In this document: positions 34,281 through 45,828 of the stretch, piece by piece
How the letters are laid out: the number at the start of each line of letters is the position of its first letter
How positions within the stretch are numbered: the first letter of the stretch is position 1
DNA from: Theristus sp. LFF4_11
Lineage: Eukaryota > Nematoda > Chromadorea > Monhysterida > Xyalidae
Reading direction: 5' to 3'
DNA: 64,000 nucleotides
NCBI GenBank assembly: GCA_030248135.1
Contig: JASANC010000935.1
Location: forward strand, 42,581 to 106,580
Position numbers and translations under genes: made by a program
Notes under the pieces: generated by a model
Seen by the model: the letters and a program-made list of their open reading frames with translations, nothing else
What the model was told of the DNA's origin: nothing
Databases searched by the model: none

Positions 34281-35703
34281 TTTTTGTTTTCTGTAAAACG
34301 TTTTTCTTGTAATCCAAACTCTAAAAATCAGAAAACTAGCAAGAACGGCAAAAACTGCCCTTTTCGACTATTTCCATGGGAGTGGTCGGTACATCAAGCT
34401 GTACCTGTATATCGGTTTCTTCAGGTTAAAAAAAAATTATTTGTGCAAACAGCTGCTGCTGCGTGTTCAGTCAGATCTGGCCTTGGCATAGTCGTGTGTT
34501 CTTAACAAAACAAAATTAAAAACAGTTTATATTTGCGCAGGATCTGCTTTGTGACGCTACCAAAATTGAACTGTTTGTATTTTGATGAAATACCCAACTT
34601 GACCGTGATTTTACCGTTTGTGAACGTAAAAAATACTGAATGCACCTCAGCGGTGGTCATATGCATTGCTGTGCCAAAACTACAAGTGTGCGTGTTTTAC
34701 AGCATTTTCCCGTGTTCAAACATGACACGGTTCATTATTTCAATTGCTCACTGACAAAGATTAAATCAGACCAAACATGGTGCGCATGTTTGTATATTTT
34801 GTGCGTTTTGCAGTTTTGTTTGGCCTTTTCCACGAGAACGTTGCTCAATATGCATGAAAATGACGCAGCTGTTTTGCTGAAAATTTTAGAACACTGCCTA
34901 ATTTTATCTAGTTGTCGCACTTGAGCATTATTTGAAATATAAAAACTTCATATAAAAACTTTCGTTTTTATTATTATCACAAAATAAGTTATGAAAACTG
35001 CCATGAGAGTTGCTCACAAATTAGTCGGTGTCAAACGTGCATGAAACACAATTATGGTGCAACAGTGTGTATTCACTGCTTACAAAAAAATCTAATGAAC
35101 AAGCAAAAAAAAGCAAAAAAGTTCAAACTTCAGTTAAATGCAAGAGTGCATGATTGCAAATTTGTGCGATAGAAAATATCAAATTGCATTTTGACTTTTG
35201 TAAATTGTCCTGAATTTTCATGGCAAAATTCAGTCAAAAACGCAGCTTGAAATGAAAAGAAACAAAAATTGCAAATTTGGAGTTCAACAGAAAGAATCAC
35301 AAAAAGATCACGCAGCCGACAATGAAAATCACAAAAAAAATCGTTGCGACAAAATAAAACAGTCTCACACGTCAAAAAATAACCATGCGGAATATACGGG
35401 CGGCAATGGTAACCGTTGATTGGCTGGGAAATTTCTTAATTCACAAAACGTTGTTGTATGATTTATTCGAACGACTGAAATAACGTGATTCGCTTCAAAA
35501 ACGCACAAGCGCCAGAATTTCAGTTTGTTAGTCCTTCAAGTATTTTTTTAGTGATTCGATTGCTGTACGTGGACAAGCGCATGTTAAACACCACGTGACG
35601 ATGGCGTGCTTTCGGTGCGATACATTTGAACAAATGAGCTGTATCGTCATGTCGTGCAGCCAATCAAAGGTGTGCACACCGTTATAATTGTCGTGGAATG
35701 CAA
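34281..35703. other. Intergenic between CAPN5 start and ELOVL6 end
   Basis: AT-rich. The ORFs here (34251-34505, 34533-34924 and 35130-35375) lack family similarity and splice context. 35440-35530 weakly resembles 24100-24215, perhaps another dispersed repeat. Confidence 0.45.
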
Positions 35704-36896
35704 TCAATCCTGTTTCGAGAATACTTGTTTCGGTGTTCCGTTGGCCAAGGCCGAAGGTCGATTGATGTAAGATCGATAGAAAAAGTGGCTGAACAACGCA
35801 AAATACGAGACGTACATGGCGACGTGTCTCCACAGCGCCGAGAACTCAGAGTCACACTGCTCACCGTGCACAACCATCTGCAAACAAAAAACAGAGATTT
35901 TTTGCAGAAAAACGTGAATTGGTATTTCTTTGGTAAAGAAAGCGCACTTTGTCGTTGAAATCTTGTTTTTTTATACTGCGTTTTCCACCTGCGTTCAGAC
36001 GAAACCGGAGCATGAATAACAAAATCCCGTGTAATGCACGCTCCGGTTTCAAATGAACACAGTGAAATTTATTTTTCAAAAACAACAAATACGGTACATG
36101 TACTTTCACCGACTCTATAAGCAACGTTGAGCAGAAAATAAGTGCCAACGGCGAACTGCGTCAGCTGGAGTGACGTCACAAATTGGGCAATGATACGAGG
36201 CAAACGTTTTTGAGCCAAATATTGCAGCGCAAAGTAGCTGTACATGACACTGTGCACGGCCAGATTCATCACGGTGCCGATGCGAACCAAGGAGCCTGCC
36301 TCCAGGTACGAATACCACGAATTGTACAAAATCGTCGTGTGGTGGTACCTGCAAAATAAACTGCACAAAATCAGCTTCCAACTTCCTCTTGCCTACCTGC
36401 ACTCCAACAAACGAAAAACTCAACAGAAATGTTGACGGGCGAGTTGATTTTTTGTTGAGTTTTTGCTTGAGTACGCTCGGTTTGGCAAAGGTTACATGTA
36501 GTCCTGCTGTGCCAAACCAAAAAAACCAAAACCAAAACTGACCAATGCAAGAACTGTACAGGTCGCTTCCTGAGCAGCAGCCAGATCGTGTCTCCCAACT
36601 CCACAACCTTCGACAAATGAAACAACCAAACCACGAGTCCCGTTTCGCCGGCGAAAAACCAGCGCACATTGCAGACGCTGCCGTGAAAGCCGTCCTGCGA
36701 AGCGTTGAAAAACAAATCAATCAATAAGTCAATCAATCAGTCAATCAATCAACCAAGCAATCACTCAGGCGACCAATAAATCAATTAATTTTCAATCAGT
36801 CAATCAACCAATCAATCACTGAATTGACCAATCAATCAATCAATCACTAAATCAATCGATTCTTCAACCAGTCAATGAATCAACCAATCAATCACA

Positions 36897-36929
<33 letters not shown>

Positions 36930-37773
36930 TTGAATCGGTCAATCAACAAATCAATCACTCAATCGACCAATCATCAATCACTGAATCAACCTATTCGTCA
37001 ATCGGTCAATCAACCAATCAATCTATTCATCAATCCGTTGGTCAATCAACCAATCAATCAATAGATCAGTCATTCCGTAAAGTTTTTGTACCATCAAATT
37101 TTTACATGTTTGTTTGTTTGTTTAAAAACTGAACTGTTTACTGAACAGCTAACCAAATTTATGCTGTTCCTGAACTCGCCGACAAGAAGATACGTGGAGA
37201 TCCAGCTGTACGTCGCGAGAGCACAGTTCCACACGAACTGCCACCGGTCACATTTCACTGCTTTCCGATCGCGCATGAACCGTGGGCCGAGCTGGAAGTC
37301 AACGTTTCCAGAAATGATAATGGATAAGCAGATCACTTCGCCGTTTCAGCCACAATTCAACAGTAAAATTAAATAAAATTAAATTAAAAATTAAAATAAA
37401 ATTTTAAAAGTAAAATAAAACAGTAAAATTTGTAAAACGTTTATCCAGTGCATATCGGTTGAATATACACATACAGACAAGTGTGATCAGTAACGAAAAA
37501 ATGCCTTCGCGAAATCGAAAGCGAAAACAGCACGAGACGAACATCGATGGCGAGCAGAATGTAGACGGTGACGAGTGCGGTGACGTGCGGCCTGTACTGG
37601 CGCATCCACGCGTGCGCACGCAGCGTGTCGAACTGGGTGGCGTGTCGCAGGCCGCACGAGTCGACGGCGGACAACGTGGCGTTGCACCAACTTGGCATGT
37701 CGCCCAGACTGACCGTGGCACGCGCCTGCTGCTGCCCACCGCCGGCACTCATCATCAACGGACACACAGTCAA
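35704..37773 (-). CDS. ELOVL6: ELOVL6-type very-long-chain fatty acid elongase (3-ketoacyl-CoA synthase)
   Basis: ER membrane condensing enzyme that extends saturated/monounsaturated C12-C16 acyl-CoA with malonyl-CoA. Five exons: 37773-37543, 37291-37154, 36694-36543, 36348-36114, 35877-35704; 309 residues from Met 37773, or 302 from Met 37752. Membrane helices begin HVTALVTVYILLAID, then LGPRFMRDRKAV (family PR-M..RK motif), SVCNVRWFF, LVVWLFHLSKVVELGDTIWL and the HxxHH box at residues 173-177 (FLHWYHHTTILYNSWYSY, split by an intron after the W codon), then MNLAVHSVMYSYFAL and MYVSYFALFSHFFYRSYI. The SKVVELGDT and NLAVHSVMYSYFA blocks favour ELOVL6/3 over ELOVL2/5. The C-terminus ends FSKQD without a clear dilysine signal. 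Intron 2 is nearly all tetranucleotide repeat. Confidence 0.93.
36716..37075. repeat. Degenerate AATC tetranucleotide array in ELOVL6 intron 2
   Basis: About 360 bp of imperfect (AATC)n with CAAC, CAGT and GATT variants, occupying most of the intron between exons 37154 and 36694. Confidence 0.9.
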
Positions 37774-39480
37774 CCGTGGTGATTTCAGTATTCTGTGGAT
37801 TGTTGTGGTCGGCGCGCGTGCTTTATTGGAAATTTTGTCGGCAAATTTTTCAATTTATTTTTTTTGGTTTTCTGCTGATTATTGCAGTTTGTCAGTCACA
37901 GAAACCATTAAGAAAGTATATGTGGAAAGTGTGTGCTGTTCACTTGCGATCATCGTACAGAATACTGAACTAATAAGCGCGAACGAGCATTTGAACAATA
38001 TGGCTGACAACGCCAACGTACTACAACTCTCTGACCGATGCAATGGAGCTCATTTATCACAGCCACTGATGGTATGATTTGTGAATGGCTTCAAAAAATA
38101 GGCCGCTTAGCTTCGAGGAAAAAAGCGAACGCCCACAACGCGTCCGTTGAGTCTATTGTCAGTTCATACAACTACAAAACGCGGCGTGCCGACATTTTTT
38201 TGAACATACATAAGCGAACGGAGATTACCGATGCAGACATTAAAACAAGCACAGTGGCATTCATGTTATGGACGCAAACGGCTGTCGATCAAAAATGCTC
38301 TGCAAAAAGCGTCACAACACAACACGTGAAATGGGACGCTAGCCAGCAGCAGCGGGAGTAAAAGATATAGGGAAAACAACAACAACTGAGAACAGCATGC
38401 GGGGCGGCGAACATTTGAGGCTCAGTTGAGTGTGGCAAAAAAGGAGACGGAAAGCGCGTGTGTGGCTGTGGCACAACTGTCTGGCACGCACCACTCCGTT
38501 GCCTGCGCCTGCCTCCCCCCCCCCGCTTTTTATGCACTCTTATTATTGCAGCTTGTTACTTGTTTCTGTTTTTGTGTAGCCACAGAACAAGAGCATGAAA
38601 ATGACACCGAGATCAGGAGCGGCACTTAATCACGGCGGCCGTCAATATGGCCTGCTGGCTAATGATGATGATTAAACAGAAACAAACGACCAACGCCATG
38701 ATAATGATGGCACTTTAGTGTCACAACTTCTCAAGAACCACAACAACCGCATGAAAAAACCGTCAGTGAAAAAAGAACAGAATTTTCAAGCTCCTTACAC
38801 AAGCACGGTGCCTCTGAGAACGTGCGCCGCGTGCGTTCCGCTGGCCATGTGCTGTGGTGTGTTGTGTCTGTTTGTGTGTGCTTGCATGCCAAAGCTGGCA
38901 GTAGCGGCATTTGGCTTGGCAGTACCGCTGCTAAAAAATATTGCTGCATATGTGTCCATGTGGTTTTGTTACACATGTACAAACCATTAGCTGTTTGCAA
39001 AAGAGACGCAAAATGCAGTGAAAGTCAGCGAGACACAAAATGAAGGCACATAGCGCTTCTCGGCTGACGACAGTGTATGCACAATGTAGGTTTGAGAAAA
39101 TATGTTTATGATCACACATACTGGTTTGTTGTTACGCTTTGAAACAGAACCATGAGCAAGCCGCTTCCGTAGCGTCAGCCAGCGCACAGCTTGGCAATAA
39201 TTATACATACGTGTCATGACGGTGCGGCGTGTCGCAAAGTGACTTTGTTTATTGAAATGTGAGCGCTCAGGAAATGTGTCTGCCACCTTCGCCACCTACA
39301 GTGTACTTTTGCTCAGACTCGAAATTTGACGGGAAAAGACAGTGTTATTTATTTCGCATCCTATTTCGATATCGTCACAACTCTGAAAATGAGGAAACGA
39401 ACGCTTTGAAAACGTTTTGAAGATTGAGTTGGCTTGTTGAGCTGTAGAGTTAAGGCATCTGAGTTTCAATGGTGTTATAA
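37774..39480. other. Intergenic upstream of ELOVL6
   Basis: No gene recognised. ORFs such as 38038-38361 (+) and 38718-38990 (+) show no known domain and no splice partners. Includes a C-rich run near 38514-38524. Confidence 0.45.
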
Positions 39481-40098
39481 TAGTTTGGATTGGATTGGAT
39501 TGGATTGGATTGGATAAAAAAATTGGATGGACACTTGGGGGGGGTGGTTTTTTTTTTGGGGGGTGGGGGGGGGCAAAACAAAAACAAGGGGGTTTTTTTT
39601 AAAAAAAAAAAAAAAAAAAAACCCCGCGGAGGTTTGGTTTGGAAAAAAAAAAAAACCAAACCACCACGGGCGTTTGTTTGTGTGTGGGGTGTTACAGCAA
39701 AAAAAAAAAACCCCCCCCGCGGGGGGGGAGGAAAAAAAAAAAAAAAATATTAGATATGTGGTGAGGAACAGAACTGTGTGTGAAGGAAAAAAAAAATAAC
39801 AAAAAAGAAAAAAAAAAATTTTTGTTTTGTTTTTTTGTCGGCCCTCTTTTTTTTTTTTTTTTGTTTTGTGTTTGGGGGGGGAGAAAAATTTTTTTATTTT
39901 TTATGTGTGTTATTTTTTTTAAATTTAAAAAAAAATTGTTTGTTTGGGTTTTTGGTTTTTTTTTTATGGTGGGTTTGGTTTGTTTGTTTTTTTGTGGGGG
40001 GGGAAAAAAAAAAAAAAAAGATTTTTTTGGGGGGGGGGGGTTAAAAAAAAAAAAAATGGACGTAAAGTTTGTGGGGGGGGGGGGGGGGGGGGGGGTTT
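39481..40098. repeat. Low-complexity homopolymer block, possible assembly artefact
   Basis: Starts with (TTGGA)n at 39489-39515, then runs of A, T, G and C of 6-20 bases follow one another to a G run at 40073-40095. No such stretch occurs elsewhere in the window. Encoded Lys/Phe/Gly-rich ORFs are meaningless. Confidence 0.8.
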
Positions 40099-40811
40099 TA
40101 TATACCGTAAAGTCTTGCATATAAGGTTCCTCCCACTTATAAGACCCCCCCAAAAGTGGGCGGGATGTCACACGGCGGGAAACCAAAAAATTCAAATTTT
40201 TGACTTGGTCAAAATCCCGACCTCACTTATAAGGTCGGACTCGCTTTTAAGGACCTTTTTGTTTTTCTTCATTTTTGGTTGCGGAAACCGCTGAAAACGT
40301 TGTTTCACTGCAGCAAAAGCTAAACGTGTCTAAATTAATGACTTTTCAATCAAAAAAGTATTGAAAACCGTGCAAAAACTTTATTTTAACTTTAAAGCGA
40401 CGTCGTTGAAGACGATCGATCCAAGGGACGTCGTAGTCGTGTGAATTTCGTTGAAATCTATTGGAATAAATGAATAAAAAATATTTCAACAGCAAATAAC
40501 AGTTGAAACACGGTGAAACAGTCGGAAACAACGCGACAACGGTTTTTGGAGCGACGACGACGACGGATTTCGGAGCGACGACGACGGCGGTTTTGGCAAC
40601 GACGACGATCACGAGAACAAGCAGGATTGAACAGCCAAAAAAGGCTGTTGCCGTTTAGTCGTCGGCTACGCCGATAGTGCATGAGCGGGGGATCGATAGA
40701 AATTTCAAACAAAGCAAGGTGAGCTATTTTTTAGTTGTGGTTTGGTCAAGTGTTTGGTTTTGAATCCACACCATTGAAGTTGACTTTAATTGTGCTTATT
40801 TGTGAGCACTT

Positions 40812-43011
40812 GCCAGAAGCGGATTCCGAGCAAAAAATTCAAAACCGCTGCAGTCAATCTCTGTTGAAGCCACACGAAAGAAGTGCACTTGTATCGTGTT
40901 TGTCTCACCGAGCGAGTCTCAGGTTGTTTCTCGGTTTTCGATAGTCAACCAAGAAACAAAACAACCTGTGTGGTTGGTGGTTGGTTGTATCAAAGCTTCT
41001 CCTTTTTGAAACTGAATTGGCGACACTTTTAATTTTTTCATGTCATTTTCAGCCGTGCACTGCTCTACCAACACCGTCAGACAACTTGTTTGTATCTTGA
41101 AGAGCAAACATGTTTCACACGTTGTTGTTTTGTTGTACGGAGTTGAATGCAGCCAGATAAGTCAATGTCGCAGACACTGTTAACGCCAAACGTTTTAATT
41201 AAATCGCAGTCATCGTCGTCGCGAGCTTGCAGTCGCCGTTGCGAGGGCCAAGGATTCTGCCGCCGCACGCACATCAGTTCTATCGTCTACGGACACGCGC
41301 GCGTCCAGCGAGTCGGAGGTTCTTTTTCAGCGTTTGCATGCTCAACTCCAGTGAACTTGTAATTGGTTTTGTCAAAGCCTCCGTTGAAAATTACAGTTTT
41401 TGTTGAAATCGTCAGTAAAGCTATTGAAAATGAGTGTTGGTGACACTATTAAACTTTTCAGGTCATTTGCAGCCGTCTACTTCCCCACGAAAACTGTCTG
41501 ACAACACGCGCGCGTAGGCCGACAATGCCCCAAGCGACAACCATGGTCGCAGGACTCGCGGTCAGCGAGTCTGAGGTTCTTTTTCAGTGGTTCCATGCTC
41601 ACCTCCAGTAAACATGTGATTGATTTTGTCAAAGCCTCCTATGAAAATTACAGTTTTTGTTCAAATCGTCAGTCAGGCTATTGAAAGTGAGTGTTGGTGA
41701 CACTTTTAATTGTTTCATGTCATTTGCAGCCTACTGCTGCTTCAACACCGCCACGCAACGCGCGCGAGCAGACAGATACGGAAAATTGTGATGCCGCAAG
41801 CGGCGGCTGTGGTCGACGCACTCGGTTCGCACCGCTGACGTGTAAACGCTCAGTCTCGAATCGCACAAACTGGAACTCGGACAAGTGATCATGTGGTTGG
41901 TGGTTGGTTGTATCAAAGCTTCTCCTTTTTGAAACTGAATTGGTGACACTTTTTAATTTTTTTCATGACATTTTCAGCCGTGCACTGCCCCACCAACATC
42001 GTCAGACAACTTGTTTGTATCTTGAGGAGCAAACATGTTTCACACGTTGTTGTTTTGTTGTACGGAGTTGAATGCAGCCAGACAAGTCAATGTCGCAGAC
42101 ACTGTTAACGCCAAACGTTTTAATTAAATCGCAGTCATGGTCGTCGCGAGCTTGCCGTTGCCGTTGCGAGGGCGGTCGAAGGATTCTGCCGCCGCACGCA
42201 CATCAGTGCTATCGTCTACGGACACGCGCGCGTCCAGCGAATCGGAGGTTCTTTTTCAGTGTTTCCATGCTCAACTCCAGTGAACTTGTAATTGGTTTTG
42301 TCAAAGCCTCCGTTGAGAATTAGTTTTTTTGCTGAAATCGCCAGTCAGGCTATTGAAAGTGAGTGTTGGTGACACTTTTAATTGTTTCATGTCATTTGCA
42401 GCCTACTGCCGCACCAACACCGCCACGCAACGCGCGCGCGCAGACAGACACGGAAAATTGTGATGCCGCAGGCGGCGGCCGTGGTCGACGCACTCGGTTC
42501 ACACCGTTGACGTAAACGCTCAGTCTCGATGGTACAAACTGGAACTCGGACAAGTGATCAATCTATTTATCTTTTGTGGCACTAACTTTTACGTTCGCCA
42601 AAAACAAATTGATTGTTTTTACTTGTGGCACTACTGTTTCGCTTTTTCAATTTTTGGTTTACATATCAGAAACCAACGCAGTTTCGTGCTTACCTCGATA
42701 GTTTTTCAAATAGCTGACCTCTGTGTTTTTCAGATTATTTGTGTTCTGACGATACCTGTTTTTGGTCTCTGAATCCATGAATAAAAATTATAATCCGACT
42801 CCACGTTTAGGCTTGTGTGTGTTGCTTGTTATTGTGACAGGAAACACTTGTTTCAATGCAAGTCGTTTGTACACGCTCACGCACACATGCACATGCGGAT
42901 GCACATGTGCACGCACATGCTCACGGACATCCTTGCGCACATGCTCAGGCAATGGGCTCCCAAAGCCTCCGGTGTTTTTCGTTAATGGTTTTATTTTTAT
43001 TGCAATTGTCC

Positions 43012-43072
<61 letters not shown>

Positions 43073-43340
43073 ACACAACATCACAGCATATGGAGGTGAG
43101 CACATGCTCACGGACACCCTTGCGCACATGCTCAAGCAATGGCTCCCAAACTGTTTTTGTTATGGTTTTATTTTGCTGTCGCCATCGGAAAACATAATGT
43201 GTCACGCTCGCACACATGCACATGCGGATGCACATGTGCACGCACATGCTCACGGACATCCTTGCGCACATGCTCAGGCAATGGGCTCCCAAAGCCTCCG
43301 GTGTTTTTCGTTAATGGTTTTATTTTTATTGCAATTGTCC

Positions 43341-43390
<50 letters not shown>

Positions 43391-44595
43391 TCACATGGAC
43401 ATGCACATGCAGACGCTCACGCACACATGCACATGCAGATGCACATGTGCAGGCACATGCTCACGGACACCCTTGCGCACATGCTCAAGCAATGGGCTCC
43501 CAAAGCCTCCGGTGTTTTTCGTTAATGGTTTTATTTTTATTGCAATTGTCCGCGCATGCGCACACACACACACATTCACACGGACATGCACATGTACACG
43601 CTCACGCACACATGCACATGTGCACGCACATGCTCACGGACACCCTTGCGCACATGCTCAAGCAATGGGCTCCCAAAGTCTATGGTTTTTTTGTTAATGG
43701 TTTTATTTTTATTGCAATTGTCCGCGCATACGTGCACACACAGACACACATGCACACGCACACGGACATGCAATTGCCCGCGCATGCGGATGCCGAGCAC
43801 ACGCTCAAGCAATCGTCCGAGCATGGGCATACGCACACGAACTTGTACACGCACACATGCACATGCAGATGCACATGTGGCACACGCACACACACGCATA
43901 TGCACATGTACACGCTCACGCACACGCACACGTGCACGCACATGCTCACGGACACCCTTGCGCACATGCTCAAGCAATGGGCTCCCAAAGCCTCCGGTGT
44001 TTTTCGTTAATGGTTTTATTTTTATTGCAATTGTCCGCGCATGCGCGCACACACACACACATACACATGGACATGCACATGCAGACGCTCACGCACACAT
44101 GCACATGCAGATGCACATGTGCACGCACATGCTCACGGACAACCTTGCGCACATGCTCAAGCAATGGGCTTCCAAAGCCTCCGGTGTTTTTCGTTAATGG
44201 TTTTATTTTTATTGCAATTGTCCGCGCATGCGCACACACACACACATTCACACGGACATGCACATGTACAAGCTCACGCACACATGCACATGTGCACGCA
44301 CATGCTCACGGACACCCTTGCGCACATGCTCAAGCAATGGGCTCCCAAAGCCTCCGGTGTTTTTCGTTAATGGTTTTATTTTTATTGCAATTGTCCGCGC
44401 ATGCGCGCACACACACACAGTCACACGGACATGCACATGTACGCGCTCACGCACACATGCACATGTGCACGCATATGCTCACGGACACCTTTGCGCACAT
44501 GCTCAAGCAATGGGCTCCCAAAGCCTCCGGTGTTTTTCGTTAATGGTTTTATTTTTATTGCAATTGTCCGCGCATGCGCACACATTCACACGGAC
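40812..44595 (+). repeat. Left arm of giant inverted repeat
   Basis: Matches 45395-48975 in reverse complement. It begins with the block including CTCACCGAGCGAGTCTCAGG, contains two copies (41147, 42072) of a roughly 925-bp subunit marked by TCAATGTCGCAGACACTGTT, then the segment 42540-42870, then a CA-rich array. Confidence 0.9.
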
Positions 44596-44600
44596 ATGTA
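42915..44600. repeat. Tandem CA-rich array in left arm
   Basis: At least eight units of about 170-330 bp, each with TCACGGACACCCTTGCGCAC, GGGCTCCCAAAGCCTCCGGT, TTTTTATTGCAATTGTCCGC and a (CA)n tract of variable length (longest 43023-43070). Unit length differences come mainly from the CA and CACATG parts. Long ORFs on both strands are products of the periodicity. Confidence 0.9.
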
Positions 44601-45394
44601 CAAGTTCGCGCTTCATGTTCTGCTATTCTTAAAAATGCCGAAGCGACCATTGTCGTTGTCTTCTCATGACAAATGCCTTGAGTCATACTGACGCATACTG
44701 TTCAAACTGACACATGCGTGCGTATACGACACGGCACGTTCCGCCAGGTCTTGTGTTTTAGTATGCTACCGTTCATACAGACGGCACGTTAGAACTCGTG
44801 TTATTGCATACTGCCGTTCATGGAGACGCGTCTTTTACGTACGCTTGAGAGCGCCGAATGAAACAGAACAGAACAGAGCAACACCTGTCAGTCCGCCCGA
44901 CAACTTTACAATTTACCGCGGAACACCTCATACTGCAATTAGGGACGTTGGTTACACGTCTGCTGCTTTGTTGTGGTACTTGAGGATAAACCTACGTTTC
45001 TGACATGTGTGTATTTTTTACGTATGCATGGCGTGTTTGCAAACGTCAACACTTTGTGTAATAAAGTTTCTTGACCACACGGATACAATATTATGATACA
45101 GTGACCAATCATTTTTTATTTTAAAACAATACGCTTTATCACAGACCGAAACAATGGTGGTTGCTTTTGCGATACAAGAATTTTTGACAATACAACCAAA
45201 TCATTCACAAATTGGATTAACTGATAACGAAAACTTTTCAATCAACCAAAGCCACAAATGTGGTTTCCTTTGTTCGGGTCCATTGCGATTTTCCCATCTA
45301 CCACTCTCGTCGTCGGCACTAAAAGCTTTTGAAATTGAACATTTCTTCCAGATTTTCTGTTATGTTTCTGTTAAAATTATGACACATTTCGTTG
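44601..45394. other. Central spacer of the palindrome
   Basis: About 790 bp of single-copy sequence separating the arms. A short plus-strand ORF at 45154-45399 has no recognisable domain. Confidence 0.6.
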
Positions 45395-45789
45395 TTTGAG
45401 CATGCGCGCGAGGGTGTCCGTGAGCATGTGGTGACATTTGATCTGCATGCGCATGATGGAGCGTCTGCATGTGCATGTCCGTGTGAATGTGTGTGTGTCC
45501 GTGAGCATGTGCGGATAGCTGGAGTGTGCACAAGGTGTCCGTGAGCATGTGCTTCTGCATGTGCATGTGTGCGTGAGCGTCTGCATGTGCATGTCCATGT
45601 GTATGTGTGTGTGTGTGTGCGCATGCGCGGACAATTGCAATAAAAATAAAACCATTAACGAAAAACACCGGAGGCTTTGGGAGCCCATTGCTTGAGCATG
45701 TGCGCAAGGGTGTCCGTGAGCATGTGCCTGCACATGTGCATCTGCATGTGCATGTGTGCGTGAGCGTCTGCATGTGCATGTCCATGTGA

Positions 45790-45828
<39 letters not shown>

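Noticed and set aside
39490..40294. Lys/Phe/Gly-rich ORFs
   Set aside because: Translation of homopolymer runs; no coding signal.
42915..44600. Regularly spaced repeats resembling a CRISPR-like array
   Set aside because: Units of 170-330 bp with CA microsatellites in an animal genome; no spacer structure and no cas genes.
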